DNA of 64,000 bases from the NCBI GenBank assembly GCA_024734555.1, contig JANPWX010000009.1, forward strand, positions 3,611,279 to 3,675,278. The letters run 5' to 3'. Below are positions 40,501-52,500 of the stretch, one piece after another. This DNA comes from Trochalopteron elliotii (Eukaryota; Chordata; Aves; Passeriformes; Leiothrichidae). Each line of letters begins with the position of its first letter. Positions within the stretch are counted from its first letter, which is position 1. The notes below the pieces were generated by a model. The model was not told the origin of the DNA. It searched no databases and was given only the letters and a program-made list of their open reading frames with translations. Made by a program: the position numbers and the translations under genes.

Positions 40501-43500
40501 AAATATGTTTCCCATTAACAAATGTCACTGGGATGATGTTGAAAGTGCTCTTTCTCTGTGAACCTCTGTACAGTAGAATACACTGTTTGCTAAGTCTTTT
40601 AAGTCTTTATGTTGGCAGAGAAGAATTCTGATGGTTGAGATTGATTTAACACTTGTCCTTAAAACCCTGTTTGACGTTGGAAAAATGTGCTCAATGACTA
40701 CAAACCTATTTGCCATTCATGTGGGAATTCTAAATTTGTCTAAAAATGTCTCTGTGGCTAGTGGTATTTGTGAAAATTATGGCTAGAGAAGAAGTTAAAT
40801 GCAAAGCCGAAGGCTGGCATACCAGCATGTGCAGTGGGGTGTTGTGTTTACTGGTCCTTGGGAATCAGAATGGAGGTGGAGCCCTGAAGATCATGTTTCC
40901 AATGCTGATCAGGCTGGCCAGTTAGTTGTCTTTTTTGGGAATGACAAGTTACAGCAGTGCTTAGTGTGGCTGCTGGGCTGGCAGTATATTTGCATGGATA
41001 TGTTGACTTTGGAGAAAAGAAAAAGCTAGATCCACTGAAATGGAGGTATATGCAGCTATTCACAAACCTTAGCTAAGAACGGCCAACAGCTGTGAGTAGC
41101 CAGTCACCTTCCACTCAGAAAATCCTAAGATCTCTCCACTGTGAGCATAGGAAATCTTACGAGTCATGAGATTGACATGGAAAATTGTTTTTATGGTTAT
41201 GATTGCTGTAATCAGCTTCCAGTTATCCCCAGTGAATGGGTGTATCCAGTGTCATGTGAGTGTGGATGTTTCTAAGCATAGTAGACAAAATCTCTCACGC
41301 ATCCAGAGGCAGGATAACTGCATTTGTGTGCTGTGCCTGGGCTCACTGACCCTGCTGACTTGAGGCTGGCTTACAAGGAGGTATTACTGGTCTCTGCCAT
41401 GCATTCTACAGCACTTCAAGTTCTACAGCCTAATGGGATGTCTGTAAACCTAAGGCACAGTCTGTTCGTTTTATTGACTGTATGTGGTTTGTTTTGATTC
41501 CATTAAATGATTTTATATTTGTTCCAGTACAACGAATAGAAAAATGTGGGGAGAGCAGCTTCAAAAAGCAATTTCCAGGACTCATCGCTACATTCAGCTG
41601 ACATCAGCACAGCTTGTTGGTGTTTGTCTTTTCATCTTTGTGCGACCATATCATGTCCCCTTCATCAGGTAAAAAAAAAATCCAAACCAAACCAACAAAC
41701 AAAAACAAAAAAACAAAACAAACAACAACAAAAAAACCCCCCACAAAAACAAACAAACAAAAAAACCAACCAACCAAAAAAAACCCACAAAAAAACCCCA
41801 ACAAAAAACAAAACAAAACAAAAACCACCAACAAAACAAAACAAACAAACAAAAAAAACCCTCCACGCCCAAAAAACCCAGTAAACCAAACCAAAAAGAA
41901 ACCTCAAAATAAAACTAACCTAACAACAAACCTCGAACCAACCAAACCAAAAAAGTCCCAAAATCCAACCTGTGTCTTCAGTAACACCTGGTGTTGGAGT
42001 GTGGCCAGACAACATGGTGGTGGGGTTGCTCATCTTGGTGGGAGTCGTGCAAACCTGGGCTCTGGTCTCTGCTCAGCATGGAGAAGAAGCATACTTCCAG
42101 ACAGCAATAGGCTGGAGTCCATCTCTCTGGGTAGCACAAAGGCCAGGCAGCCTCAGTGTCTTCTTCCAGTTAGCTGAAAAGCCAGGCATGCTCCAGGTGG
42201 GCAGGCAGGGTGGAGCACCTTGTTTGAGTGCTATCTTTCTGGGAATGACCTGGGCTAGTTAGTCCAAGAGGGTTTGATGCACCAAATGAAGGCAAGTGCC
42301 TGCCTCTGCCTGATTGGCAGGTTTTACTTCTAGCCCTGTCCATGCTGTTTCCTTATGGAAACAGGGGTAGTTTTAGACCTGAAAAGAATGGGGGAAAGAG
42401 ACCTAATTTTGGCCCCTGACATTTTATAGAATTGAGAGGTAAGAGAACCTATGAAGTGTTTGTCTTTCCCAGATGTCACGAGAACCAGAACTGTGTGCCC
42501 AGTCAGGAGAGTGTAGAGCTGTGTATCCTCTGCTTACTAGCTCAGCTGTCCCTGGAGAGTGACCAAACTCCTCCTAGAAGATTGCCACCCCATGGAAATA
42601 CTTGCATTAAAATGCCTTTGCTGTGGACAAGAATTATACAGGCTAAGTGTACAAGAATTATGGAGGCTAAATGTAAATGGTTAGGAAGTGAATAATTAGC
42701 CAAAACTATCTTTGGGCATCTGTCTGACCTTAAAGCCCTGAGATCCAAACACTCCCCCTACCCCATATTAGGGCACTGATTGGCCACTGCATTTTGTGAT
42801 TAAAATATCAAAAGCTGCCTGTTTCTTCCCTGTGATCTCATATCCACTGAAAACCTCAGAACAGAGCTTGTGCAACATCCGGTGCTGTAGGCCAAACAGA
42901 GCAATGCAATTCAGCTAACTCTGATTGTCTTGCATTGCTGCTTTCCAGTAATCTTTCTTCAAAATGATTTTAAATAACACTTTTTTTTTGCTGCTATGAA
43001 GCAGTTCAAAGGAGAAGTGTTTCTTTCAGCTTTTGACTTTTCACCCAGCTTACAAAATATTTGAGTAATCCAGTAGGAAATTCATGGTTTAAATAGAAAT
43101 CAGAAGCACAACAGCACAGTGGTTCTGTTGCAATTGTCAAACTGCCAGAAATTGGATGTACCCTTTGAAACTCAAGAGAAAAACGGAAGGGTTTGATTTT
43201 AGTGACCAAGTTTCATCATTTAATGCAAATGCTATGTGCTCTCTGAGCATAATCAAACACAACCTGCATGCTTGCATATTTTTTCCCATGTCTAGAAAAG
43301 GAAAGGAAGAAATGATCACAAATGCAAAAAAAATGCTTCTGTGCCTACAGATATTGAAGAGGTTTAGACCGAAGATAAAGAATAGAGAATAGAGAAATAA
43401 TGAGATTTATACATCAGTGAAAGGACTGACAAAATACAAGTAGTTGAATTTACAGTGGGTTATCTCACATAACCTGTGCCATGAACCAAAATCTGTTGAA

Positions 43501-46500
43501 TACCAGTCAGGAGACGGTAGTCAGGCAGCAGGAAGGAAGAACTTTAGAGTGAGAACAGTGCTTCTGTAGGAGTGCTTAAAACCCATAGTTTCATAGAAAA
43601 CTTTGATGTTCTTCCTTTGCCTCCCCCGAAGGTATCTCCTGGTGGTGTGCTGCTGTCTGGAAAAGACAGGAAATTAAAGAGGGAGAAAAAAAGAGGGAGG
43701 TGCAAAAGATGCGGGAGGAAGAGAGAAGAAAATTAAGGGCGTGAGGAAAGGAGACCTGTAACATCTTGTGTCATTTAGATCACGAATTTCTGAAAATAAC
43801 TCGAATAAGACTTAGCAGTTTTTTGCACATCCGTCCTGAAAATCAGTAATATTCTAGTCAGATCTGCTTTATGTTTTCTCTGCAAGGTAAATTTTTCTCA
43901 TTGGGAAAGACATACATGGTGCTGGGTTGGCTACAACAATGATCTCATCATTTACTTATCTGATCAGACAGCCATGCTTTGTTCTTGGAGTAGCCTGGCT
44001 ACTTGGAAGAAATTGCCCTGAGAGCAAGTGGTCTGCTTTATCAAGTTATCTTTCTGTAGTGAAGTATGTGCTAATCATCACATTGAAATACGAAGTAATT
44101 AGCAACATGGAGACCTTAAGCAATTTGTCATCAGTACAGAATTAATTTGAGAAGTTACATATAAATAGTTGTATCCAAAAATCTCTGGTTTTATCACATC
44201 TGATTTAACGAATTATGGGTTATGATCTATTGCTCTTTAATTAAATGGAAAATCCATCATGAGCTGTGAAGTTGGGTTTCAACACATGAACAGTAAATTC
44301 ATATTTATAAATTGTTCACTGTCTGAAAAGCAGATTCCCATATGTTAAAAAGTGAAAGGAAGCAAAATAGAAAATTGAGTTCCTGCCAATATTTTAAGGA
44401 TCATGGTAGAGGTAAACTTGAAAAGTATATTCTATAGAAATTCCCAGTATTTCAGAAGTAATAACAGATCTTGCTGATCTGTTTGGAAGGGACAAGAAAA
44501 GGAAAAAAATATTTTCAAATATTTTATTTCTGTATTATTGTGTTATACTTAATTTGAAACTTAAGTACATGAACATCAAAAAACTAAAAGATGTGCCTAA
44601 AAGACATGGCATTGTAAACTGGCTTTTCCCTTTATGTTGCAGTCAAAATTTATTGAATATTTGTCCCTGAAGCACTTTATTCTGTTCTCTTCCTTTTTTT
44701 TTTTTTTTTTTTAATGCAGGGATGTAGCAATAGACACCGTGAAGACAGGAATGGGAGGAAAAGCTGGGAATAAAGGGGCAGTGAGCATTCGTTTTCAGTT
44801 CTATAGTACCAGTTTCTGCTTTATATGCAGTCACTTGACTGCTGGGCAGACTCAGGTGAAAGAGAGGAATGAAGATTATAAAGAAATCACACAGAAACTC
44901 AGCTTCCCAATGGTAAGTGTAGATGTATGTGTGCTAAAAACATTGGAGATAAAGGTGGTATCTTTACATCATGAAAGCTGGTCTCGGGCTGCCTTTGATG
45001 ACAGGTCATCAAAGAAGGAATCTCAATACCATGAAAGAAAATGTTAAAAAAAATGTTAGCAAATAAATAAGTAAAAAATAGGGAGACACAGAAGCCTAGA
45101 TGCCACCCAGTATAGCACTTGCTTTGCAAAAGTACTAATCCTTTCAAAAAACAGTGTTGCTCCAGTGCTTGAAAAGTCCTTGGCATTGTGCAGTTAAGCT
45201 CTGAATGACTGATGTTAGAACTGGAGGGCATGATATTGATAGCTCTTGCTGGCTCTCTTAGTGAGAGTTCCTGAAAGACCATCCATGCCATTCAGTGCAG
45301 CAGTGCCTTGGCTGCTTCTGGTCGGGTGTGAGAGATCAGTTCTTGGGCACTGACATGGTACCCTCTGTTCCCTTCTTTTTGTCCTCGGGAATGTGTCACT
45401 CTCAAGGAACTGCTAGCTTCTCTCAGAGCATGGCAAGTAGGCACCACTGGTCTGCATGAATAACTTTTCCCCTAAATTGTGTCAAATCAATCACCCTAGT
45501 GTTTTAATTCCAGCTTGTCTCCTCAGGCCAGTAGATAACCCATGGGATTTGGTAGCAAGGCTCCTTTGCTTCCCTTAATGTTCATTGTTTTAATTTCCAT
45601 AATGCCTTGTTTCTTGGACCTCTCTGGAAAGGCCCTAAGCCAGGAAGGGATTGGATCAGTTTGTGTATTCTGGTTAGTCAGCAAAAAATGGCATTTGGGT
45701 GGCAAAGCATAAAATTTTACCTTCCTGTTTTTTGTAAGGTTTAGAGGCTTGGCATGTGCAGGGTATCAATCAGTTGGTTTATGTGGGAGCTAATACTGAC
45801 AGACTGGACGTCCTGCAAAGGAGATCTGTTCCAAATGGCCATAAAGTTGTGCTTATGGTAGTTTTTCCTTCTAATACCTCGTTAACTATTTTGTGTCCTT
45901 TACGTGTGTAACAGCTAAAGGTATCTTGTGTGTATAATGCATATAAAGAGTGCCCTCTAGCGCTGTGACAGCCATAGTCTGGAACGTTTCCCTTAGGAAT
46001 CTCTGGGGTTTAAAGGTTTATAGCTGAACTAGGAAGGAAAAAAAAAAAGAAAGGAAAAAAAGAGACTGGTTAGAGGATAGGATGCCAAATTTAGAACTGG
46101 AGTGGATTTTCATTGACGTTTGATTTCAATACCTTTACAAAACTGTGACGTGCACATAAGGTCGAATTTGGAGCTTGTTCTTACTCAGGAGCTTGTTGCT
46201 AAATTTGCCTTGGTACCAGAAGCACATTTTGTGTTATATTTAGAATATGCAAATATATGCATGTGAAATGCGTTAGGGAAACAAATATATATTTTAAATA
46301 TTCATGACAGACAAATTGAGAATATAAAGCTAAGTTCCAGCTTAGACATACCTTCAGGAAAGAGGGGTCAGAGTCTGACATTCTTTTTCACAAAATTCAG
46401 CTCAGTGGGGTGCCAAAGACAGTGAAGGAACCATTCTATTTTAGCACAAAATGAATTTTGACAAATAAATTGTGACGAGTAGGTCCGGTATTTAGTGATT

Positions 46501-49500
46501 CAGAGAGACTGAGTGCTACATTTCAGTGCATTTTAAAGGTGTTTTCATGAATGTGATTTAATATTAACAGTATTCTGTACCTCAAATCTAGGGGCAGAAC
46601 ATGTTCTCCCATGACTATGTCTTCTGGTGTGGTGATTTTAACTATCGCATTGATCTAACGTATGAAGAAGTCTTTTATTTTCTCAAACGCCAAGACTGGA
46701 AGACACTTTTGGAATTTGATCAACTACAGCAGCAAAAATCCAGTGGAAAAGTAAGGCAGTGTGTCTCATTTTCTTGAATAACTGCATATTGGCCGGGTCT
46801 TTCTTGTTCCTTGAGAGAGTGAAGAAGTTGCATTTTCAGATCCTTGTTTGTAGCACTTGAATGCAGCAATTGGTTTAAAAATCAGAACATTGTTTGCAAG
46901 GAAGTTGATACGTCACAGTGGCGCCTTCCTCATCTGTAACTTAAAGAGATGTTCTTTATTTAATTAGATTTTTAAAGACTTCCATGAAGGGACTATTAAT
47001 TTTGGACCAACATACAAATACGACGTTGGCTCTGAGGCTTATGATACAAGTGATAAGTGCAGAACCCCAGCGTGGACTGACAGAGTGCTTTGGTGGAGAA
47101 AGAAACTGCCCTTTGAAAAAACAGGTGTGTGGGATCCTTCTTTATCTGAAAATTGTTTTAGAATTCATCTAGAACCCACTTAAGGGGATTTAATCTAGTG
47201 AATGGTGCTTTACTCAAGCAGATGTTCTTTCAGCTTCACTGGATTAAGTGTCAGAGATAAGAAAGGGCCTTTCTTCTTGTGTGTGTGAACGCAGGCTTCA
47301 CGCTACAGATCGAAAAGGTGCTGGGAGCTCACTGAGGAGCTGAAAACAGCTCAGCTGTAGTAATACAGAAATAATTCTGTCATTTTTCAACAGAATCATT
47401 AGTCCACATAAAGTTCCTATGTTATAATGGCTAGGTTGTTAAAACTGCTGTTCTCAGTAAATGTGGAAACAGTTTTCTGTAATTTCTTCTGTACTGGTAA
47501 TTTTTAGGAATATTTCTGCTAGTTTATAGAATTGGGACAGGTTTCATTAATTAGTGCTTATAAAGTACTTTGAATTCATGAATGGCCAACATGACAGAAA
47601 GGCCATTTTCATTTGTTATTCAAAAGTTACAATTAAGAAATAAGAAGTATTTATTTTCGTATTCAAGGATAGTTTTTGTAATCATTCTCTCAGTCTGCAA
47701 GAACATCTATCTCTCAGTATTTCTAAAATATGAATAAATTCATATTAAAAGTGTAATCGCTGAAGAGATAATTTGGCCTGTGCCTGCAGATGTGGTTTTT
47801 CACATGCCTGGAAATTTCTGCTTGAAATCTAAGGCATACCATGACTATGTTAAGTGTAAAAACTACGAAGCAAAACTAGGGCAGTGCGGGAGTACATGCC
47901 ATCATGATATAGTTATTCACTTTTATCTAAGGAATGAAAAACAAAGTAAAATGAGGAGCTTAACCCATTGAGAGATGCAGTCCAGGAAAGAAAAGCTGTA
48001 TGAGACATAATAATGAAATTAAAACAGCCCTCTTGTGTTCACTGTTTTCATTTTAGGAGAAAAAAACACCCTTCAGCATTTCTGATGCATATTCCTTATT
48101 TTGCATGGCAAAACTTGCCCCTGGGAGTCTTTAACAGTTGGAGTACATACATACAGCACATAGGACCTAACTAGCTGGTCTGCAAGAGTCAAGGCAGGCC
48201 CCTTTCTTTAGGGTTTGTAGGCCTCCTGCAGCCTGCTCACATGGGTCCATAACTGACTGGTGCATTGCCAGCCCTGCAAAGCTTTCTGTTTGCTGCCAGA
48301 GTTCCTCTCCTTAACTGCTGGTGGCAAGGCTCTTCTGCCTCCCAGCTCTTATTGTGTTGCTTCTTATTGCTGTTATAGGCTAAACGACTGCTCACTATGA
48401 GAAGAAAGTGTAGCCTCAGTGTGAGTGATTAGGAAGAAATGCCATATTCCATACTAACTCATTTTCAGCTTCACAGAAAAGAGTGACAGCATTATCCATT
48501 TATTCAAACAATGACCTAAACGCTTCCTTGTTACTAACAACAATAAAGTATGTCACTCTAGCATAATGTCTGGAGCACTTTGTCACCTTAATGGATTGCA
48601 ATGGAATTATTTGGAGGTTGGATTTGCATGGGTTTGGTTTCTCCTATCTCTTGTGTATTATTTCTCCAGTCCCTGTCTAATATTCAGGTAGAAGGCAAAA
48701 TGCTAATATGACTCTATCAACCCATGTTGTACAGATAATTAATTGGGCGACATTCAGGTCAACAATTTTGCAGGTGTCTTACTCTACTGATCAGGTGTCT
48801 CAGTTGCTCCCAGTCCTTCCTCTTTTTTTTTTTTCTTTCTAGTCTCTAATTTGTAAATCCTGTAGGATACAAGCTCTTCTTTGAATGATATATATACAAG
48901 AACAAAAACCTTCCACCTCCCACTACTAGGGTCTCTGGAGAGCTTCCTAATAAAATAGTGTTTAACTGTTAGTAAAACTAGATTTGAGTGAGTTTAAAAT
49001 CATGTTTTGTGCTGCACAGCTGGAGAGATCAATCTTCTGGACAGTGATCTGAGTGCTGATACTAAAGTCAGGCACACTTGGACCCCTGGAGCCTTGATGT
49101 ATTATGGGAGAGCAGAGCTGCAAGCATCTGACCACAGGTAACTAAACAATCAGAGAGAGGTTAAAATGTGCCAGGTTAAAATGTGTCATGCTGAATTACA
49201 CCTTCAGAGTGGGGGACTAAGTCTGATTAAAACAGGAATTGCACCCTTATTCCTTGCTCGCTATCTGCTTGATGGGTTTCTTCCTGTCATGGTGAGTTTT
49301 ATACCAGAGTGGCAAGTATCTACAGTCATGTAGTTATTTTTCCTGCACAGTGGTTGCAGCAGGAGTTGGATAAGTTGCAGCAAGAGGTATAGAAAATAGA
49401 GCTTTCTGTTGCTTGGTTTTGGAAAAGCTCTGATACCTAAGGAAGCTGCTCTGATGGATTTCCACTCAGCTTGCTGCAGGAGAGGAGGAAGTTGGGACTG

Positions 49501-52500
49501 TGTGGCCTGAAGAGGGGTAAACCAGGCCACACAGGGACAATTTTGGTCTCTTCACAGCACTCAAATGTGGGGCTTCTATGCCTCCTTTAAAAATGGAAAT
49601 GGGAGAAGACAGAGAAATCAAAGCCCAGTGCTTCTGGTTGGTTTTTATCATTAACTTCCCTTTAGGGATATGAATGACCTATCTTTGATAAACTTGTGCT
49701 CTGCTTCACTTCTGAGAAACAAATTCTGTAATAAATACACTTTGAAAGGTCCCTCACATTTAGAATATTTGTCTCACCCTTTGCGTGCTTTGTGGAAATG
49801 CTACAATATTGCTCCTCCTAGCAATGCTCAGTGACCCCCAGTAGCTGTCTGTGCTTCTGGTGGTGCTCTTGCATGCCAGGACTGTTCTGTATTCCTCTGG
49901 CAATGGAAGAACGTTCCTCTTGCAATCAATTTCTCTGTGTCAAGGCTCTGACATTGCTGTGTTCTGCAAAGCACAGTGGAGCTGCTGCTCTCATTATATA
50001 GGACCCTGAGGATGCAATCTGTGAAACATGGCTGTTATACATGGTTTTCTACTTCAGCAAACTTGACTCCAAAAGCTACTTTTTAATTACAGTCAGCAGG
50101 TTTGCTTTCCCAAGGTTTGTGCTACAAAAAGGGCATAGCTGTATGTTTGTGACATATGGAAATGCATTATGATTCACAATGCTTATGGAAATAGTTAATG
50201 CTTCCTATACATTTTTGCCTTTATTATCCCTTTCTAGCCCTGCTGGTTTTGCTTTCATATGTTCTGGTAATGTGTATCCAAGAGCCAGGTCTTTTTCAAG
50301 TAGAAGGCAGCAATTTTGACACAGTTGTAAGAGCAGCTGTCCCAGTCACAGCTCTGTGTGTATGTGCAGGTGAAAATCTGAGATTGTGGGTTGCACCCAC
50401 TGAGATGAAATGAGTTTTGCTCTTTCAGGCAGCTCTCTCGATTTTATTCAGCTCTAACACACAGAGAAGTAATTTGTAAGAAATACCTCAAGAAGCAAGT
50501 TTGCAGTGTTGGCTGCTTATAGTGTAATGGATTGGCACATATTTGTTACATGACAACATTACACATTTAGAATACCTTGTCCTTAGTTTTTTGAAGAAAA
50601 AATGTGGCTTTGTCTAACAGAAAATAATATATTTCCATCCTGATTTATAGATGCTTGGTGCCACAGCTGTTTAATAATGAGTGAAGTATCCTGATACTTT
50701 TGGTCTGTAGGTTTGCCCTAAGTGCTACATACAATTGTTATTTCAATTCATTTATGTTGTGTCTTCACTGTTACGTTCAGCTAATCAGGACTGGGAAATA
50801 TAATTAATAGTGCTCAAGGAATGAGGTTGACCACCGCAGAACAAAATGAAGTTTACCTATCCTTCTTTATATAGATTTTAATTTTTTATAAGGACTTCTT
50901 ATTTTTAAAGAACTATTTTTCCTTTGTTTTGTGTAGGCCAGTGTTAGCTATTGTAGAAGTGGAAGTTCAGGAAGTTAATGAAGCTGCCCGTGACAGTGTT
51001 TTCCGAGAAGTGTCATCTTTCCAGGGACCACTGGATGCCACAGTAGTGGTAAATCTGCTATCACCAACACCTGAAGAGAAAAATGAATTTCCTGAAGACT
51101 TGCGTACAGAGCTTATGCAGGTGTTTGAGGATTATGGCACTGTTGTTCTGGTCAGGTGAGTTTGGGATCTGAAATCGCATGGCATCTGTTAAAAACGATG
51201 GACTAGAAGATCCCTTTCTCCTGACAGAGTTAACTCTGTATTGGAAGGAAGTGTGTAGAATTCCCTTACTACACTTTCAATTCTTCATTAGAAATTGAAT
51301 GCAAGTGTTTTGAATATCTTATATCTCTCCACATTTATTATTTCTTTTAAAGATATAATCCAACAGCTCTCTTGTCTGAGTGGAAGAGAATTTTATTCAG
51401 TGCAACACAATAAAGCAGAGACTTTGATGTAAATGATCATCTTTAGATTCAGGCCTCGCTTCCAAGCATTTGCTGCTTCTGGTGGATCCTCAGGCCCTGT
51501 TTTACCTCCTGTGGGGTGAGGTCTGCTCTCTTCCACCACTCTTTCACACTTGGCAGGATTTCCTGGCTGGCTCTCCTTCCTGTTGAGGGTCATTTTGCTT
51601 GTTTGTTAACAGTACAGCTTCTCGCAGAGCTATCACCCACTGGGATTGAGAGGGAGAGTGTGATACCTTCTGGCAGAGCAGCGTAATTTCATTCTGATTG
51701 ATTCTCTACAGGGCTCCAGCACAGCTGTGAGACTTCTGTTTTGAGAAATACGGGCAAAAGACCTAACAGTTGACCTCTGGGAAACACTACTGAAAACTTA
51801 TTCATGTTTATTTGATTCATTTATTAGCAGAGAAAGCTGATGACCTGTTGTTGTATAGTTTTATGAAGCACCAATATAGATTGAGGGTTCAAAAGCACCC
51901 ATGCAGGAAAAGCAGCACCACCTTGCTTGTGAAAAAAAGCAACAAGAAGAGAACATGTTTTGGTGGATAGTTCTTGGTTTGTTTTTAATTGCTTTAGATC
52001 TTGGTGGAATACTAGTCTTTGGGAACATCACATATCCTCTGAGGTGAAGGATATGCAGAACTACGGAAGTTAGTCCAGAGGGAGTGTCAATATTTGATTG
52101 GGTATCCTGTCAACACCTACTGAGATGTTCCAGGGGTGATCCAGAAAAGGGCAGAGTGCTGGGGTCACACAGGGGAGGATTAGAGAGAAGAGGAGCCCAG
52201 CTGAGATTCATAGATCACCTGCTCATCCTCAAAAAATAGAATTGTGAAGGAAAATACAACTAAAACCAAATGCTTAGCACTGCATATGTATCCTATATGT
52301 AGATCTATATGGCAGTTTTCTATCATGCTAGCCTTCAAGGGTTTTTATTCAATGGTAAAATAAAATAGTTTTTCTCCTCTGCTTTTTTTCACTAGGATCT
52401 GTGGAGGTCAAATGCTGGTGACATTTGCTGACAGCAAGTCAGCTCTTCGTGTTATGGATATAGATGGTGCCAAAGTAAGAATTTCTCAAACCTATAATAA

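Larger units (their letters stand above)
41669..44719. other. SYNJ2: SYNJ2 intron 14
   Basis: No gene. It holds the 0.3-kb A/C tract at its 5' end, a 24-bp tandem duplication at 42627-42674 and a 19-T run at its 3' end (all listed separately). Confidence 0.75.

Noticed and set aside
41604..42177. ORFs of 73-187 codons on both strands, including a 187-codon + strand frame
   Set aside because: They translate the A/C-rich tract into Lys/Thr/Gln/Asn or Phe/Val/Gly runs. No domain, and they lie in intron 14.
44899..45291. 130-codon minus-strand ORF in intron 15
   Set aside because: Overlaps the end of exon 15 antisense and shows no domain.
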